Source: Arachnopeziza araneosa (Eukaryota; Ascomycota; Leotiomycetes; Helotiales; Arachnopezizaceae). From it: a stretch of 64,000 nucleotides of DNA. The notes under the pieces were generated by a model. The model did not search any database. It was not told the DNA's origin and worked only from the letters and a program-made list of their open reading frames with translations. The stretch lies in contig QYAI01000048.1 of the NCBI GenBank assembly GCA_003988855.1, positions 1 to 64,000 on the forward strand, in the 5' to 3' direction. The translations under genes and the position numbers were made by a program. Shown here piece by piece: positions 44,906-56,196 of this stretch; within the stretch, counting starts at the first letter, position 1, and each line of letters starts with the position of its first letter.

Positions 44906-46253
44906 CTATTTTTGTCGATGCAAAAAGAGACCGTCGTCCTGAGTCTCATCATCACTGTCTTCAATCTCGATGGCCTCTTCTTCATTTCCTTTCTGACGTT
45001 TCCGACCACGTCCTTGTTTTTGTTGCTCTTCGACATTCTCCTTCTTGACCTTCTTAATCTCTGTTTTTCTAATCTTCGACTTTGAACTATCAGAGGGTAG
45101 AACGTGCGGTAATAGCTCCCGCCGCTGCTCTAGCGGCAGGTTCTTGTGCCGAATCTTGATGGAAGGGGAGCGCTGGGTGGAGCTGTCGCAGCTGAGTGAA
45201 GGTGAGGGTGTTCTTGGGATCAGATGGAGGATTTTCAGTGCATCTTAAGAGGAGATATGATTAGTGTTGTTTTTGCCAATAATTAGGATAGTATAGGGAA
45301 CGGACGATTGTCTCGGTAAATGAACTTGAAGATGATAAGAGGAAATTGCTCTCCATCTTTCTTCTCAGTTCTCCAAACTGGACCTCTCCTAGTCTTCTCC
45401 GGCTCATCAAGTCTGCAGGAATATCAGTGCTATTCGTCTCAAGTACATAAGTTGACAAAATAAGACGGAAAACTTACCCTACTCCATGAGTCTTGGTATC
45501 ACCTTTCAAAACCTTTTCAGGAATCATCTTATCCTCTTTGATAAAGCCCTTGGGGCTCGTATCAATATCCCCAGTTGGCTTGCCATAGTTCTCACTATAG
45601 ACTTTGATCTCGATAAGTCCAACTTTCTTCATCTTCTCAGAGATATGCTTCAGATATGCCTTTCCGGGTGCTTCATCAGCTGGAAAAGTTAGTCATCCGA
45701 ACAGAATCTGTCGTCGTCCGCACGAAACTCTGTTGTTCGCACGAAACTCTGTTGTTCGCACGAAACTCTGTTGTCCGCACGAAATCCTGTCGTCTGAAAA
45801 AAGAGTTATTTTCGGACGGATAAACTTACTCGTCTGAAGTTTGACAAACTTGAATTCTTTGACAGTGCAGTTCCTGCCCTTTCCCACTTTCAATCCTTCA
45901 ACCGTCTCTTCCCAGCTAACAGCACCATCTTTAAAGTAAGGACGTCCACAGGTTGGGATCCAAGCAAGCTTGCCATCAATGTAGATATGGAAGCGAATTT
46001 TGGTGTGTAGCATCTTCTTCAGGGGACTTTCATTAGGTTTGACGATGGGGGCACCAACACTAACTCGAATGCGAAAGTGAGTATCGGTCTGGACTTCGAT
46101 GTACTTGGAGACGGTGCGAGCGGCTTGGTATCTTGCTACACCAGCTATTCTATGCTCGACTTGGATCTCATCAGGGTCTTCAATCTCGCGTGCTGCAACA
46201 CCATTAATGAGAATTTCGGCTTCAATGCCTGGTACGATGTCGCTAATGGCCAT
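44906..46253 (-). CDS. DUF7918-like protein, 356 aa, 4 exons
   Basis: Exons are 46253-45830, 45679-45478, 45412-45306 and 45243-44906; introns are 150, 65 and 62 bp, and the frame closes. MAISDIVPGIEAEILINGVAAREIED, IEVQTDTHFRIRVSVG and IYIDGKLAWI resemble a family common in filamentous fungi that I know as DUF7918. THGVGLDEP and FKFIYRDNHALKILHLIPRTPSP continue the family across introns 2 and 3. The C-terminus is basic then acidic (KTEIKKVKKENVEEQQ, IEIEDSDDETQDD), suggesting a nuclear protein. The last donor is GTCCGT, weaker than the others. Function is unknown. Confidence 0.8.
45701..45796. repeat. 19 bp tandem repeat inside intron 1 of the DUF7918-like gene
   Basis: CACGAAACTCTGTTGTTCG occurs at 45721-45739 and 45740-45758 exactly, at 45759-45777 with one change and at 45778-45796 with several; 45701-45720 is a more distant copy. 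It accounts for the unusual 150 bp length of this intron. Confidence 0.9.
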
Positions 46254-47538
46254 TTTGAGACTTCTTGAGTGTTTGATAAAGGTAAGGGATGTGCTAATGC
46301 CAAGATGAAGTGAGGTAATAGCCTCTTGGTTGAGAGAAAGTGATGTATGTATTGAGGACGTAGTAGGTGTGGAAGATGAAGTGAAGTTGTTGAATGAAAG
46401 TGGATTATTGCTGTATGAAATGAGAATGTGAAGACTAGAGAATGGTTTATGTTGTTGAGTGGGTTGGTGATCACCCCGATTGAATTGCTGAATGAAGTTG
46501 TATGGTATTATTGAGGATAAGGTTGTTGATTGGGGAAGAGTGTGCTTGATGATGAACCAAAATGGGAGGTATTGATGATTGATATTGAATGTGTTGTGGA
46601 TGAATTGATGAGGTGATATGTAGACGGGAGGATGCTCATGTAGATTGAGAAGGCGAAGACTTGTTGGAAATATGAATGTGTAGTGTGATTTTGATTAGAT
46701 GAATGTTTTTATGGACGAAAACAGAGTTGTCGAAGTTTTTAGCAGGATAATTATTGGATAGACGAGTTGGATGCAATTTAAGAAACGTTGGCGGTTGAGG
46801 GAGAAGAGTAGTTACGAGAAGCAAAGCGGTTGTAGATGCTACTAAGGTGTGAACAGATAGAAATTTTGAAGGCAGATGGTTTAATAGGTAGCCACTAAAA
46901 TAGTTGATATTATGTAGGAGAAAGGATTTAAATCTTCAAGGAATTATTCATAGTCTACTTCACTTTTGAATATCGTGAGCCTTGAATTGAAAATTAGAAC
47001 TGAAGGAAAGTTTGCTTGTTGAATATATTAAATGACATTCAAGTCAAAGGGAGATGCATAATAAAATGTTCTCAAGCATCTATTCGGCTCCTCGAAACTC
47101 TACAGATGAAAACAGTTTACGAGAACGGCCATTGGAGACGAAAATGTACTTCCTGTAATTTACATTGAATGGCACGCATTTTATGCCCTCACTAGGTGGT
47201 GAGCTTCAATATCCCTTTTCTTACAGCACACATTTTGAACCATTAAAGGACCCATTATGCCCCTGAAGATATCGCAGTATTCTTCAAATAAGGGACTAGT
47301 TACTTTTACTTCGACACCTACTTAAGTCGATTTGAACGCATTGCACGCCGAGAATTTCAGCTACAAGGTCAAATTGAATCTAGAGTTGCTTCCCCTCGCT
47401 TTTTCTTCTTTTAGATCTTAATCTCAATAACATTTTCTCCTTCTCTGTATTTCATATATCTGTAAATATATGCATAGGCTTAAGCTTCTTGATTACATCT
47501 AACTGCCTAAAATACAAAAGGTGAGCTGTCTTCACCCT
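46254..47538. other. Intergenic, nothing recognised
   Basis: Upstream flank of the DUF7918-like gene and 3' flank of the NACHT relic. TTG-rich stretches near 46480-46600; no gene supported. Confidence 0.55.
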
Positions 47539-49850
47539 TTATTCTTTCCCTGCTACATACCCTTCTTTTTTCATCCAATCTTCATGGCTTTCTTCCTCCC
47601 ACTCGCCTAAGCTATGCTTATATACGTCCGTAACCATGTCGTTTATCTTTCCGTCAATAAATGCTGACTGGAAACGAGATTCTAAATGATCTTGAAGTTC
47701 TACCACCGCATTCTTCGAATTTTCCAATCCAGCCTCTGTCAAATGTTTACCACCCAAGAATATCTGCAAAACTTTCCATTCAGGCTCTATACCACCCCGC
47801 TTTGAATCTAATATCTCCTTGAAATCACGTTCGCCGTCTTTTTCTCGCGAAGTAGCTATGCGCTGACTACACCAAAAACAATTAACTTGAATGATGATCA
47901 AAGAGTCCTCAGCGCCCCGTATTGGAAAAAATCTAGTGAGATTCACGAGGCAGTGCCAAACACTCCTCTGTCTTCTTCCCCAGAAGTAAAGCAAGGTCCT
48001 AGTGCCCAAGTCTCCTTTGAAATCCACAAATATTTGAAATTGGGCAGATTCTATTCTGGAAACCCCATTTTTTAATCTGGATTTTAAGAACCATGAAAAC
48101 GGAGTCGTGTATTCTATTTCCACTCCAACAAGAGGCAAATTCGGATCAGCACCAATTTGAAGTAGCCAGGAAATGATTTCTTGCTTCCCCAGATTTGTCC
48201 TTTCAGAAAACTCAATGGCAGAAATATTAGAATACTCATGGCTAGGGTATATAGATGCCGCATAAAGAAGGAAACTTTTACTCTCAGTAGAGAATGTACC
48301 AAATTTTGACTCCAATCGCTTGAAGCGATTATGGACATATGTAAAGCAGCCGTGACTGGCTATTGAACACAAGATGAGAAGAGAGTTGCTGACGTTTTCG
48401 AGACTTCGCTGACAAGATTTTTCATATAAATCGAGAAGTTTAAACTTTCTCTTTTCTGAGAAAATTTCCTCGGCTGCCACCATAAAAGACAGTACCAGAT
48501 TATCATAAATAAGGTCCTGAAGCGATAGTCTCTGCCTGAATACCATCTCTCGCGCTATGATAGCTCTGATAAAGTCCATCCAGCAATCCTCGTCGGATTT
48601 TGGACAATAACTCAAGGTTTGCTTGCCTGTATATGTTTCTAGCAAGAAATCCCGGGCAGATCGATGTATGAAAGTAACATGTACTCTATCGAAGAAGTGT
48701 CTAAGAGTTTGCAGATTGGTGTTTTCATTGTTCTCCTTCGTGTTTGAAGGTGTGTCTTCAGAGACCTGATCTATGTCCAATAGGCCAGCACATCGGACAG
48801 TCGCCCGATTTCGAGTCATCGTGCACAGCTGAATAAGTTCAATATCATCATTGTCTAGTCCCGGATCATCCATTGATCTCTCAGATACAATCATTAACTC
48901 GAAAAGAGATAATTCTTTCAAACTTGTATGTCGCTGCCAGAACAAAACAAACTTGAAATAATACGCCGCTTCAGAACGATACAGTTCTTGATCTTCATTA
49001 AGACGAGACCACATATGGTTGTATAGTTGATCAAGGTCCCTAGGGAGACGATCTAGACGTTTCATCAACGTTTTCCAGTCGTCCGCATTTGTGATTCCGA
49101 TTTGGAGACTTTTTGCCACAAGTTTTACCCAGAGGAATACGCCATCGGCTTTAGAGGAGATTTCTTCAATGAGACAACTTTTCGAGTGGCTGTCGTTGTG
49201 TTGAATGACATCTTCTACAATGCTTAGAGAATCAGTCACATATCTTAGAATGTCATCTCTCGTCAGATCCTGTAGTCTGAGTTTCGGGTAGGATGTGAGA
49301 ACTTTCTGTAAGGTTGGTTCTGGTCGGCTTGAGACACAGAGTTTGACGTTCGGCTGGCAATGAAGCTTCTCAAGTACTCTAACCAGCTCCAACTGTCCCT
49401 CCGCATTATCCACTTCATCTAAGCTGTCAACAAATAAGCAGTATGAAGATTTCCGATTTGACAACACTGCCAAAATCGCTTGTTGCAACTCTTCGATAGA
49501 CCAGTCGAAGACCGATCCCTTGGAAGATAACCTCTGCTAAGATAGGTTTGTTTTCGCTCAAAACTTGATGGAGTAATGAACAAAGCATTCCTGTAATACT
49601 GCGCTGCAATTGTGTACCAGAGTTCCAGAAGAAAAATGATGCAATGGTGGTATTAGGGTTCCGTTCCAACAAGACCTTCTCAACTTCTTTTCTTCCAATG
49701 ATGAATTTCATCAAAGTACTCTTCCCGCTACCAGCTTTACCACTTATCCAATAAAAGTTCTTGTCGTCAGATTTCAACCACCGAATAAAATTATCCCAAT
49801 GGCGATGCCCGGAATCATCAAGAATCCACTGACAAGTTTACTCTCTTAAG
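47539..49850 (-). pseudogene. NACHT-domain (NLR-like) NTPase, frameshifted and 5'-truncated
   Basis: The upstream segment (from about 49850) reads WILDDSGHRHWDNFIRWLKS, then FYWISGKAGSGKSTLMKF with a perfect P-loop. The frame breaks between about 49500 and 49530: ILAEVIFQ is in one frame, SVFDWSIEELQQAIL in the next. The long downstream frame (49488-47539) has Walker B YCLFVDSLDEVD, SSRPEP, GVFLWVKLVAKSL and FIHRSARDFLL, all typical of fungal NACHT proteins, and a late ankyrin-like QEIISWLLQIGADPNLP. An in-frame TAA lies just upstream of the first segment and the usual 200-300 residue N-terminal effector or helical domain is absent. No intron fixes the break. Family members act as non-self sensors in fungi. 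Confidence 0.85.
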
Positions 49851-49910
49851 GTCTCATTAATGTACCCAAGTATCTGTACGCAACTCTTCGCTCCGTAACT
49901 CACTCAAGCT

Positions 49911-50276
49911 TCAATAGAGCATAGCCAATAATCCAATCTTCATTTTCTTCTCTTTCGTTTCTTTTCCTCCCCCATCTCCTTTCCCATTCTCCCCATCTTT
50001 GCCATCCTCTCCACTCTCAATTGCCACCATAAATTCTGAATCAACCTTGTCGCCAGCCTCAAACTCCTTCTTCGTCTCCTGAGCCCTCTTCTCCGCACAG
50101 ATCGGACAGCAACCACTACTCTGAACCTTCACTTTCACTTTTTGAATAGTTTCCTTGAACCGCTCACACTTGCTATCGAATCCATTTCCTCTTTTTCTTG
50201 CGGTGTAGCAAGTGTATTCTCCGGTTCTGAGGGTGTGGTTGCAGTTGGGGAAGTTGTATTTGATGGTGATACACAT
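49911..50276 (-). CDS. Small Cys-containing hypothetical protein, 121 aa
   Basis: A single frame starting MCITIKYNFPNCNHTLRTGEYTCYT. Cysteines are spaced like a metal- or disulfide-binding module (C2, C12, C22, C37, then CCPIC near 56). The C-terminal half is charged and Gly-rich (GEDGKDGENGKGDGGGKE). There is no signal peptide. Short proteins with this start occur widely in filamentous fungi without assigned function. It lies just upstream of the NACHT relic on the same strand. Confidence 0.5.
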   Translation of the reverse strand: MCITIKYNFPNCNHTLRTGEYTCYTARKRGNGFDSKCERFKETIQKVKVKVQSSGCCPICAEKRAQETKKEFEAGDKVDSEFMVAIESGEDGKDGENGKGDGGGKETKEKKMKIGLLAMLY

Positions 50277-51220
50277 TTTCTGCTGGGTGCTTGCTTGATT
50301 TCTTGTTTGTTGGAAAGTCGTCTAAAGTTTGAGAATGGGAAATTATTCTGAATCTTGAGCTTGGAGATAATTTATGGCGGACGCGGTGTATGTGATTCAC
50401 AACTTCTGCTTCAGCTTTTATGGATCACGCCTCGTACTCTATAATCCGTTCATGATTATGGCACCTAGACTTCAAATCACTCCTCCGCTTGTCTAAGAGT
50501 TTCACCTTCTATGCCTACAGATCAACTTGATTCCACTTCCCGCCCTCCTCCATTCCTTTTTCACCACAATTCCAACACGATCTCTACCCGTGCTTCATTT
50601 CCTTAAATTTGATCTCAAATACTTGCAATCATCATCAAACCATTTCCTCTCTGTTTAGCCTCTACGCAGACAGTGGCTCATGTAAATGCGGTACAGCCGC
50701 AAACGGGGTGCTAGGATGAAATTCGATGCACATTTTTATTTCTGTATTGTAGTCTAGGTTTAACTTTACTATGTAGACTTAAATTGGAAGTAGGAAGTAA
50801 TTAAATTGAGAACTTTAGGGCTGTTTGAGGAATCAAAAGAAGAGATTCATTCTTTTTGAAGAATTGTTACGTGTAGTTGAATCACAGTAGCAATCAAGTC
50901 TAGTTGTTAAGTTACAATACTCTGTTGTAATGTGACTCAATGTGTGAATGATAAATCTTTATGAACAATCTCCCTCACTATCTTACCGCGCCCCACGAAC
51001 GCCTGACTACTAGGGGTATCAAAAACATACGGTCCAAACCAACGCACACAGTTCCTCCACAACATACAACGAATGTAGATAAAAGATACTCCTATCCAAT
51101 AGATATGCACCAAGCCGTAAACGCCTGGGCTCCCCAAAGAAATATAAAAACCCCATGCTGGCGCGCTTGATCTCCTTGAGATACCCAAATGCCCTAGAAT
51201 AGACGATTTGAAATACATGT
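50277..51220. other. Intergenic, nothing recognised
   Basis: Upstream flank of the small Cys protein and 3' flank of the six-exon gene. Overlapping short frames only. Confidence 0.6.
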
Positions 51221-53606
51221 TTAAACCGTGATACTAGCACTTTTCCTTGATTCCGCTTCATCGACGTGGAATCCAAAAACCAACCTAAAAAGATCCTTTA
51301 GAAAGGCATATTGACCACTCCGCATCATCCAACTGACACTTTTTGCAACATCAACTGCATTCGCCTTTCTCCCAATACTTGGTAGAGTATGTGCATTTCT
51401 GAAAGTTGGATCACTTAGAACCAACTGACGATATGACGCGAGAAGTGTAGCATGAGTAGGTAGAGAGCCAAATGAGCCAGTTGGAAGAGACTTAACGAAT
51501 GTTTGAAGAGCTGGTGGGTCGGATTTATTAGGAGCTGAAGATGTAGGTGTGGTACGAGAGAAACCGACGTTCATGGCTGCTTTGAGAATGAGAATTTTAA
51601 GCCGAGTAAGGTTAACATCTTCAAGAGTTGTTGAGGTTTTGATTGTACTAGAGGATTTATTGCTTCCTTGAGAATATGATGATAATGTTGAAGTGGAGCT
51701 TGACCATCTCGCAGATGAACGATTCCCTTCTGTACCAAGGACTAGAATGTTGGGTATATTGGGAGAGTCTCCTTCTGGTGATATTGGAGTATCCTCAAAT
51801 TCTGTTGTTGGAGTTTCAGGATTATATCGAGTTCTAGCATGTTCTGGATGCTCCGGGTTTTCTGGAAGACTAGGCAAGCTGCTGCTTAAGCTACTAGCTT
51901 TGGTATGGGTCGTGTGAGACGATCGGCTTAGTTGATCTGATGTTTGAGTGAAGGTGGTTTGAGAAGGCCGAGGTGTACCTCTTTCTGGTCTTACTTGCGT
52001 CCAACCCTCTCTGAATAGATCACATAATTCCCAGCATGCTTGAACAGCAGATCCCAAAAGTTCCTCGTCCGGTGCCTTTCCTTCCCGTTTATTTTGGCGG
52101 AGGCTGAAGAGCATCTCTGCTAGATTCCAACAGACTCGTAGAAGGGCATCGGTCTCCTCAGCCAATTCATTTCGTTGCTTCATCAATCGATGACATAAGG
52201 TAATGTAAAAATCCAATGTCCTCTCCCGGAAAGCTTCTGGTAAAGTTCGGTCATGAGTGTTGTAAAGATGATTATTGAGTTCGAAACTGACTCTCAATAC
52301 AGAGTCTGCGATTTCATCCTTTCTTTGCCTTACATCAAATAATGCTTGACAAAAGTCTCGACATAAATCCAATGTAGGTCTTACATAGAATTCATGATCC
52401 TCGTCTCTACTATCATATAGCTTCTGACATAATCTCCAACAACACTTCCAAGCTTTTTCATGTGCGTCGCCAGTTCCAGAGTGACTGAATATTCTCTCGC
52501 GGTGTATTGAACTCAAACTTGCCAGGGTGTTACATAAAGTCCAACACTCGTTGAGAGCGGTCGTAAGTGCTTGGACTTCATGTTCCGAAATACTTACTTT
52601 TCTGATATCGTTGTCTTCCTCATCTGTCTCTCGGAATTCTTCGGGTATACCTGCAGACCATGAGTACTTGTATATTTTTGGGATGATAGACGCACCTTCA
52701 AGGCTGTGCGCACTGCTTGATCGAATGGAACCGTATACTTCCTCCCTTGTTTGAGCTCGAGGTGTGGCATTTTCGTGTGTATATCTAAGAGGAGCAACAT
52801 CGGTTGATATTGGAGGAGGAGAGACAGGACTAGGTTGTGTAGTCTAGGACGTTAGAAATATTCCCCAAAATGATATTCCCTTACCCTATCCTTAGGTACT
52901 ACTAGGTCAACTCGAATGGCAGATGGTGGAGAACCGTGTTCGTATGGAGTGGGAGTCGATCTATCTGCCAGGCGTGGCTGATTGGCTATATTATCTGTTG
53001 CTGTCATCTAGGACAATGAGCTATTGTCTCCATCAGAGAAAACAACTCACAAAACTTGCGTATCCTTCTGGCGCATGTATTACTGAGACAGATTCATCTT
53101 CGATAGAGCTTCGGAAAAGATCAGGTAGGTTGGTACTAAGTCTCTTCAACTTTGTGGCGAATCAGTCAGCTGTAGCCTTATCTAAATAGAGATGGTCGCA
53201 TACCGTGGCCTGGCCCTCTGCGGCGCTCAATCTCGTTTTGACGATCGGAACGTCTCTCACATCATCTGCGATTTCATCTTCGATCTCAGTTGTTTCTGTG
53301 CCATTCGAAGTCACTGGTGATGGTCCCACCAGATCACTTGGGCTAATCAATTGTACGCCGTTAGGGGAGAGTCCGCCATCTTCAATTGAAGGTGGTCGGA
53401 GGCTAGAAGATTCGGCGGAGTTTCGTAAAGACCTATCAAGAATCATTAGATGATGGATAAAAGATGTATGCTACGTACATTGATTGGAACCGAGGAGAAC
53501 TATGTTGAGTTGGAGAGTTTGGTGACAGCGCAAAGTCTGTATAAGGAGAGAAGCCCGACATCATATTAGAAGCAGGTGAGGAGACCAGAGGACTCTCCAA
53601 CGCCAT
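51221..53606 (-). CDS. Conserved filamentous-fungal protein of unknown function, 718 aa, 6 exons
   Basis: Exons are 53606-53479, 53432-53204, 53149-53051, 53007-52885, 52843-52696 and 52650-51221; introns are 41-54 bp and the total closes in frame. The start is MALESPLVSSPASN. Residues 1-240 are Ser/Pro-rich with acidic patches. Residues about 255-440 form a helical domain rich in Trp, Cys and Leu (ALNECWTLCNTLASL, AWKCCWRLCQKLYDS, LDLCRDFCQALFDV, LLRVCWNLAEMLFSL, AVQACWELCDLF), each like a repeated amphipathic helix. A Ser-rich linker follows. The last 150 residues are again folded (LKILILKAAMNVGFSR, DVAKSVSWMMRSGQYAFLKDLFRLVFGF). No catalytic motif is visible. I do not know a function. Confidence 0.88.
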
Positions 53607-55606
53607 GTTGGAACGCAAGGCTCATATGCGTCAAGCCTGAAATGGCCTTTGGATGGTCTTTGAATGGTTATAAGGATGAGAGGTATGGCGGCGGCGTTGT
53701 CCTACCCAAGTCAAAAGTAGGGCACAGTCCAGTCGAACTGCGGTTGGTGTGGGCCTGCGGAGGCTGAATGGGTAGCTCTGGGAATGTGCAGCAGCTTGGA
53801 GCTCTAGCTGATCAAAGCCTGTTGGTACGAAGGAAGCGCACAGCGCCTAGAGAGTGAGGAGCTGTGGGACTGGCTGCTCGGTTCTCGCAGTCATGCGGCA
53901 ATAAGCAAGCAGCAGATGGGGGTGACGTGCTGTCCGAGGTGGAGTGTGGTAGGAGAAGAGCAATGGGAGGACGTTGCCTATACTCTCTTGAGATGGTGCT
54001 AGGAGAAAGGTAGTCGGTCAGTCAGTCTGGAGCTCCGTGCCGCACCACCGCAGGCACCCTCTGAGCTCAAAAGTTGTCGCTTGGCTTGCAGATCCTTGCA
54101 TCTGCTTGTGGGCTCTGAGCTTCTGATTTCGACTACGCATCCGCAAGTATCACCATGAGAACTGGCGGAGAGAGTCACGGCCATGTGCAGAGTCGAATGG
54201 GAGACGTCGAAGCACAAGCCAAGAGGGAGGCACTTCATGTTGCTTGCAGCACTTTTTCAGCCGGCCAATCATACCTGCAGAGGCGCCTCTCTTGATCAAA
54301 GGCTGCAGAAGATGGGCGCTTAAATGGTTTACACTTGCCATTCCCAACTAGGTCCATGTCCTTTCACGCCTCTCTCTTGCTATCGGGCTTCACCCTCGCC
54401 TAACGTGCGGATGTTCAATCTTTCCTCTCGTCCACGTCAGTTATCCCAGCCGGATCTCAATCTTGAAACACACCGGCTCGCGTTCGTGGAGATGGCTGAT
54501 CGTGGCAGGCTAATTGCCATCCAATTGTGCAGGAACCATCACCTTCAACTGCCAAGACTTCTCCTGTCCTCACTTGCGGGCGCCGTGTGAACAGGAGCGG
54601 GATCCCCCGTTTTCGGTATTCAATCACCTTCCGAGAATCCCAAGGAGACGAAAATGTCTCAATCTAAGTGACTAGTCGACCCGGCAGAGTGTCAGTCTGA
54701 CCTCCTGGTTCCAGTGTGACGGGTCGCTCGATTGATTCAGAAAGATCTTCCCCAGCCGTGTTTCCATCATTCGGACCTACGCATGGGCGAACAGTAGTCC
54801 TCGAATGGGAAAGCTTGAGGTTTGGTCTCCTGCAGTCAGCACAACCCCGCCATGTTTTTCTTCTTTGATATCTTGTCATTTCCGCGTTATGCTGACGTTG
54901 AAGCGGTGCCGGAAATGTCCTTCCAGAAATCCGGGTCCAACTATTACCAAATTGGGCAGGTAATCATCGTCACAGCTAACATTGCAACCACTTGGCTTAG
55001 ACTCAATCCAAGAGACTTTGTTGTTCATAATGAATCACTTCCCCTAGAATCAATACTCCTTAACTGTTGTTTCTAGCCTTCTAGTCTTGATTCAGCCACA
55101 ACATTTCAAGGTTATTATTCCTTCAGCCACGGTCTCTTCCGCGGTTTCATGGAATCGATCGTCTGCGCCGCGATTAACCCTACAGTAACGCCTTTGCGCT
55201 TGCATATAGGCGCCGAAGTCATGAAACCCTATCAGATCAAGACCAAGGTCGCTAGAAGGTGTTGGCATCAACTAGGAATGTACAGAACCAACAACTTCGT
55301 AAATTAGCCTTGCTTGAAGGCGGAATGTAGGCTCTTTTGAGTTCGCGTGCGGTATCACGGCACAGATTCATGCACCAAGGATGCAGTTGGGAGGCACAAA
55401 AACGGTTTTGGTACGGTGGCACAAGATGGTGATATTCCGTCGAGCCCGGAGTGTTGGGTCTGCAAAGTGTAATGGAGTCACCGTCTGATATGTAACTGGT
55501 TTTCTGCCGATTGGAAGTCTCCAACGCCAATACCTCCTTGAATGCGCCTTGTATGCAATTATTGATATTTTCCCGCCCAAAAACGCCTTGTGACCTAAAG
55601 ACCACC
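53607..55606. other. Gene-free 2 kb interval
   Basis: Upstream of the six-exon gene and downstream of RPB10. Open frames (for example minus-strand 55252-55605, 117 codons) have no family features and may be RPB10 3' sequence. Confidence 0.5.
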
Positions 55607-56006
55607 TCAATTCATAGCAGCCTTCCTTGCATCTCGCTCAGCCGGATTATATCTGTAACTTGTTAGCTGTGGACCGAATGGATGTGGGAAGGGGCGAAGC
55701 AAGAGTTTCTTTTGGTGTTACAACGTACTTGAGGAGCTTTTCAATGAGATCGACGTGGGTCATAATCATACGGCGACAGCAATATCGTTTGCATCCCAAC
55801 TGGTCCATGGCATCTCTATTCACATATCAGAACAGTCTCCGGCAATCTTGAAGCTTGGAACATACCCATCTGGAACTTGCTGATCAATAAGTTTCAAGTA
55901 ACGTTCCCACAAGTCCCCTACCACCTATCCATCTATTAGGAAGCTTAGTTTAATGTGGTAGAAACCTTACCTTCCCACAGGAGAAACATCGGACTGGAAT
56001 AATCAT
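55607..56006 (-). CDS. RPB10: DNA-directed RNA polymerases I, II and III subunit RPABC5 (Rpb10), 75 aa, 4 exons
   Basis: Exons are 56006-55971 (12 codons), 55924-55866, 55815-55729 and 55652-55607; introns are 46, 50 and 76 bp, all GT-AG. The protein reads [19 protein letters not shown], then [19 protein letters not shown], then [21 protein letters not shown], and [15 protein letters not shown]. Cys7, Cys10, Cys44 and Cys45 are the zinc ligands known in Rpb10. Yeast Rpb10 is 70 residues, so length fits. It is an essential small subunit shared by all three nuclear RNA polymerases. It faces UTP17 head to head, 191 bp away. Every exon is too short to stand out as an open frame. Confidence 0.96.
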
Positions 56007-56196
56007 CTTGGCGTAGATCTGCCTTGACAATGTTGACACTGTAAATGACAGACGTTGTGAAGAAATTGTTTGTAGTCTTGTCGCGTGAGGTCGTGACAAA
56101 GATTTCACCGCGCTAGTGACGGCGATAAGAGATCAGAAAAAAAGTTCGAATCGTAATCGAGCGTCACCACCCACAACACCGGACTCCGACAACACC
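56007..56196. promoter_or_regulatory. Bidirectional promoter RPB10/UTP17
   Basis: Only 190 bp separate the two start codons. Two related motifs, GAGGTCGTGAC near 56088 and TAGTGACGG near 56115, may be sites. Both genes serve RNA polymerase and rRNA production, so shared control is plausible. Confidence 0.5.

Noticed and set aside
55252..55605. 117-codon minus-strand frame just after RPB10
   Set aside because: No family features; more likely RPB10 3' sequence than a gene.
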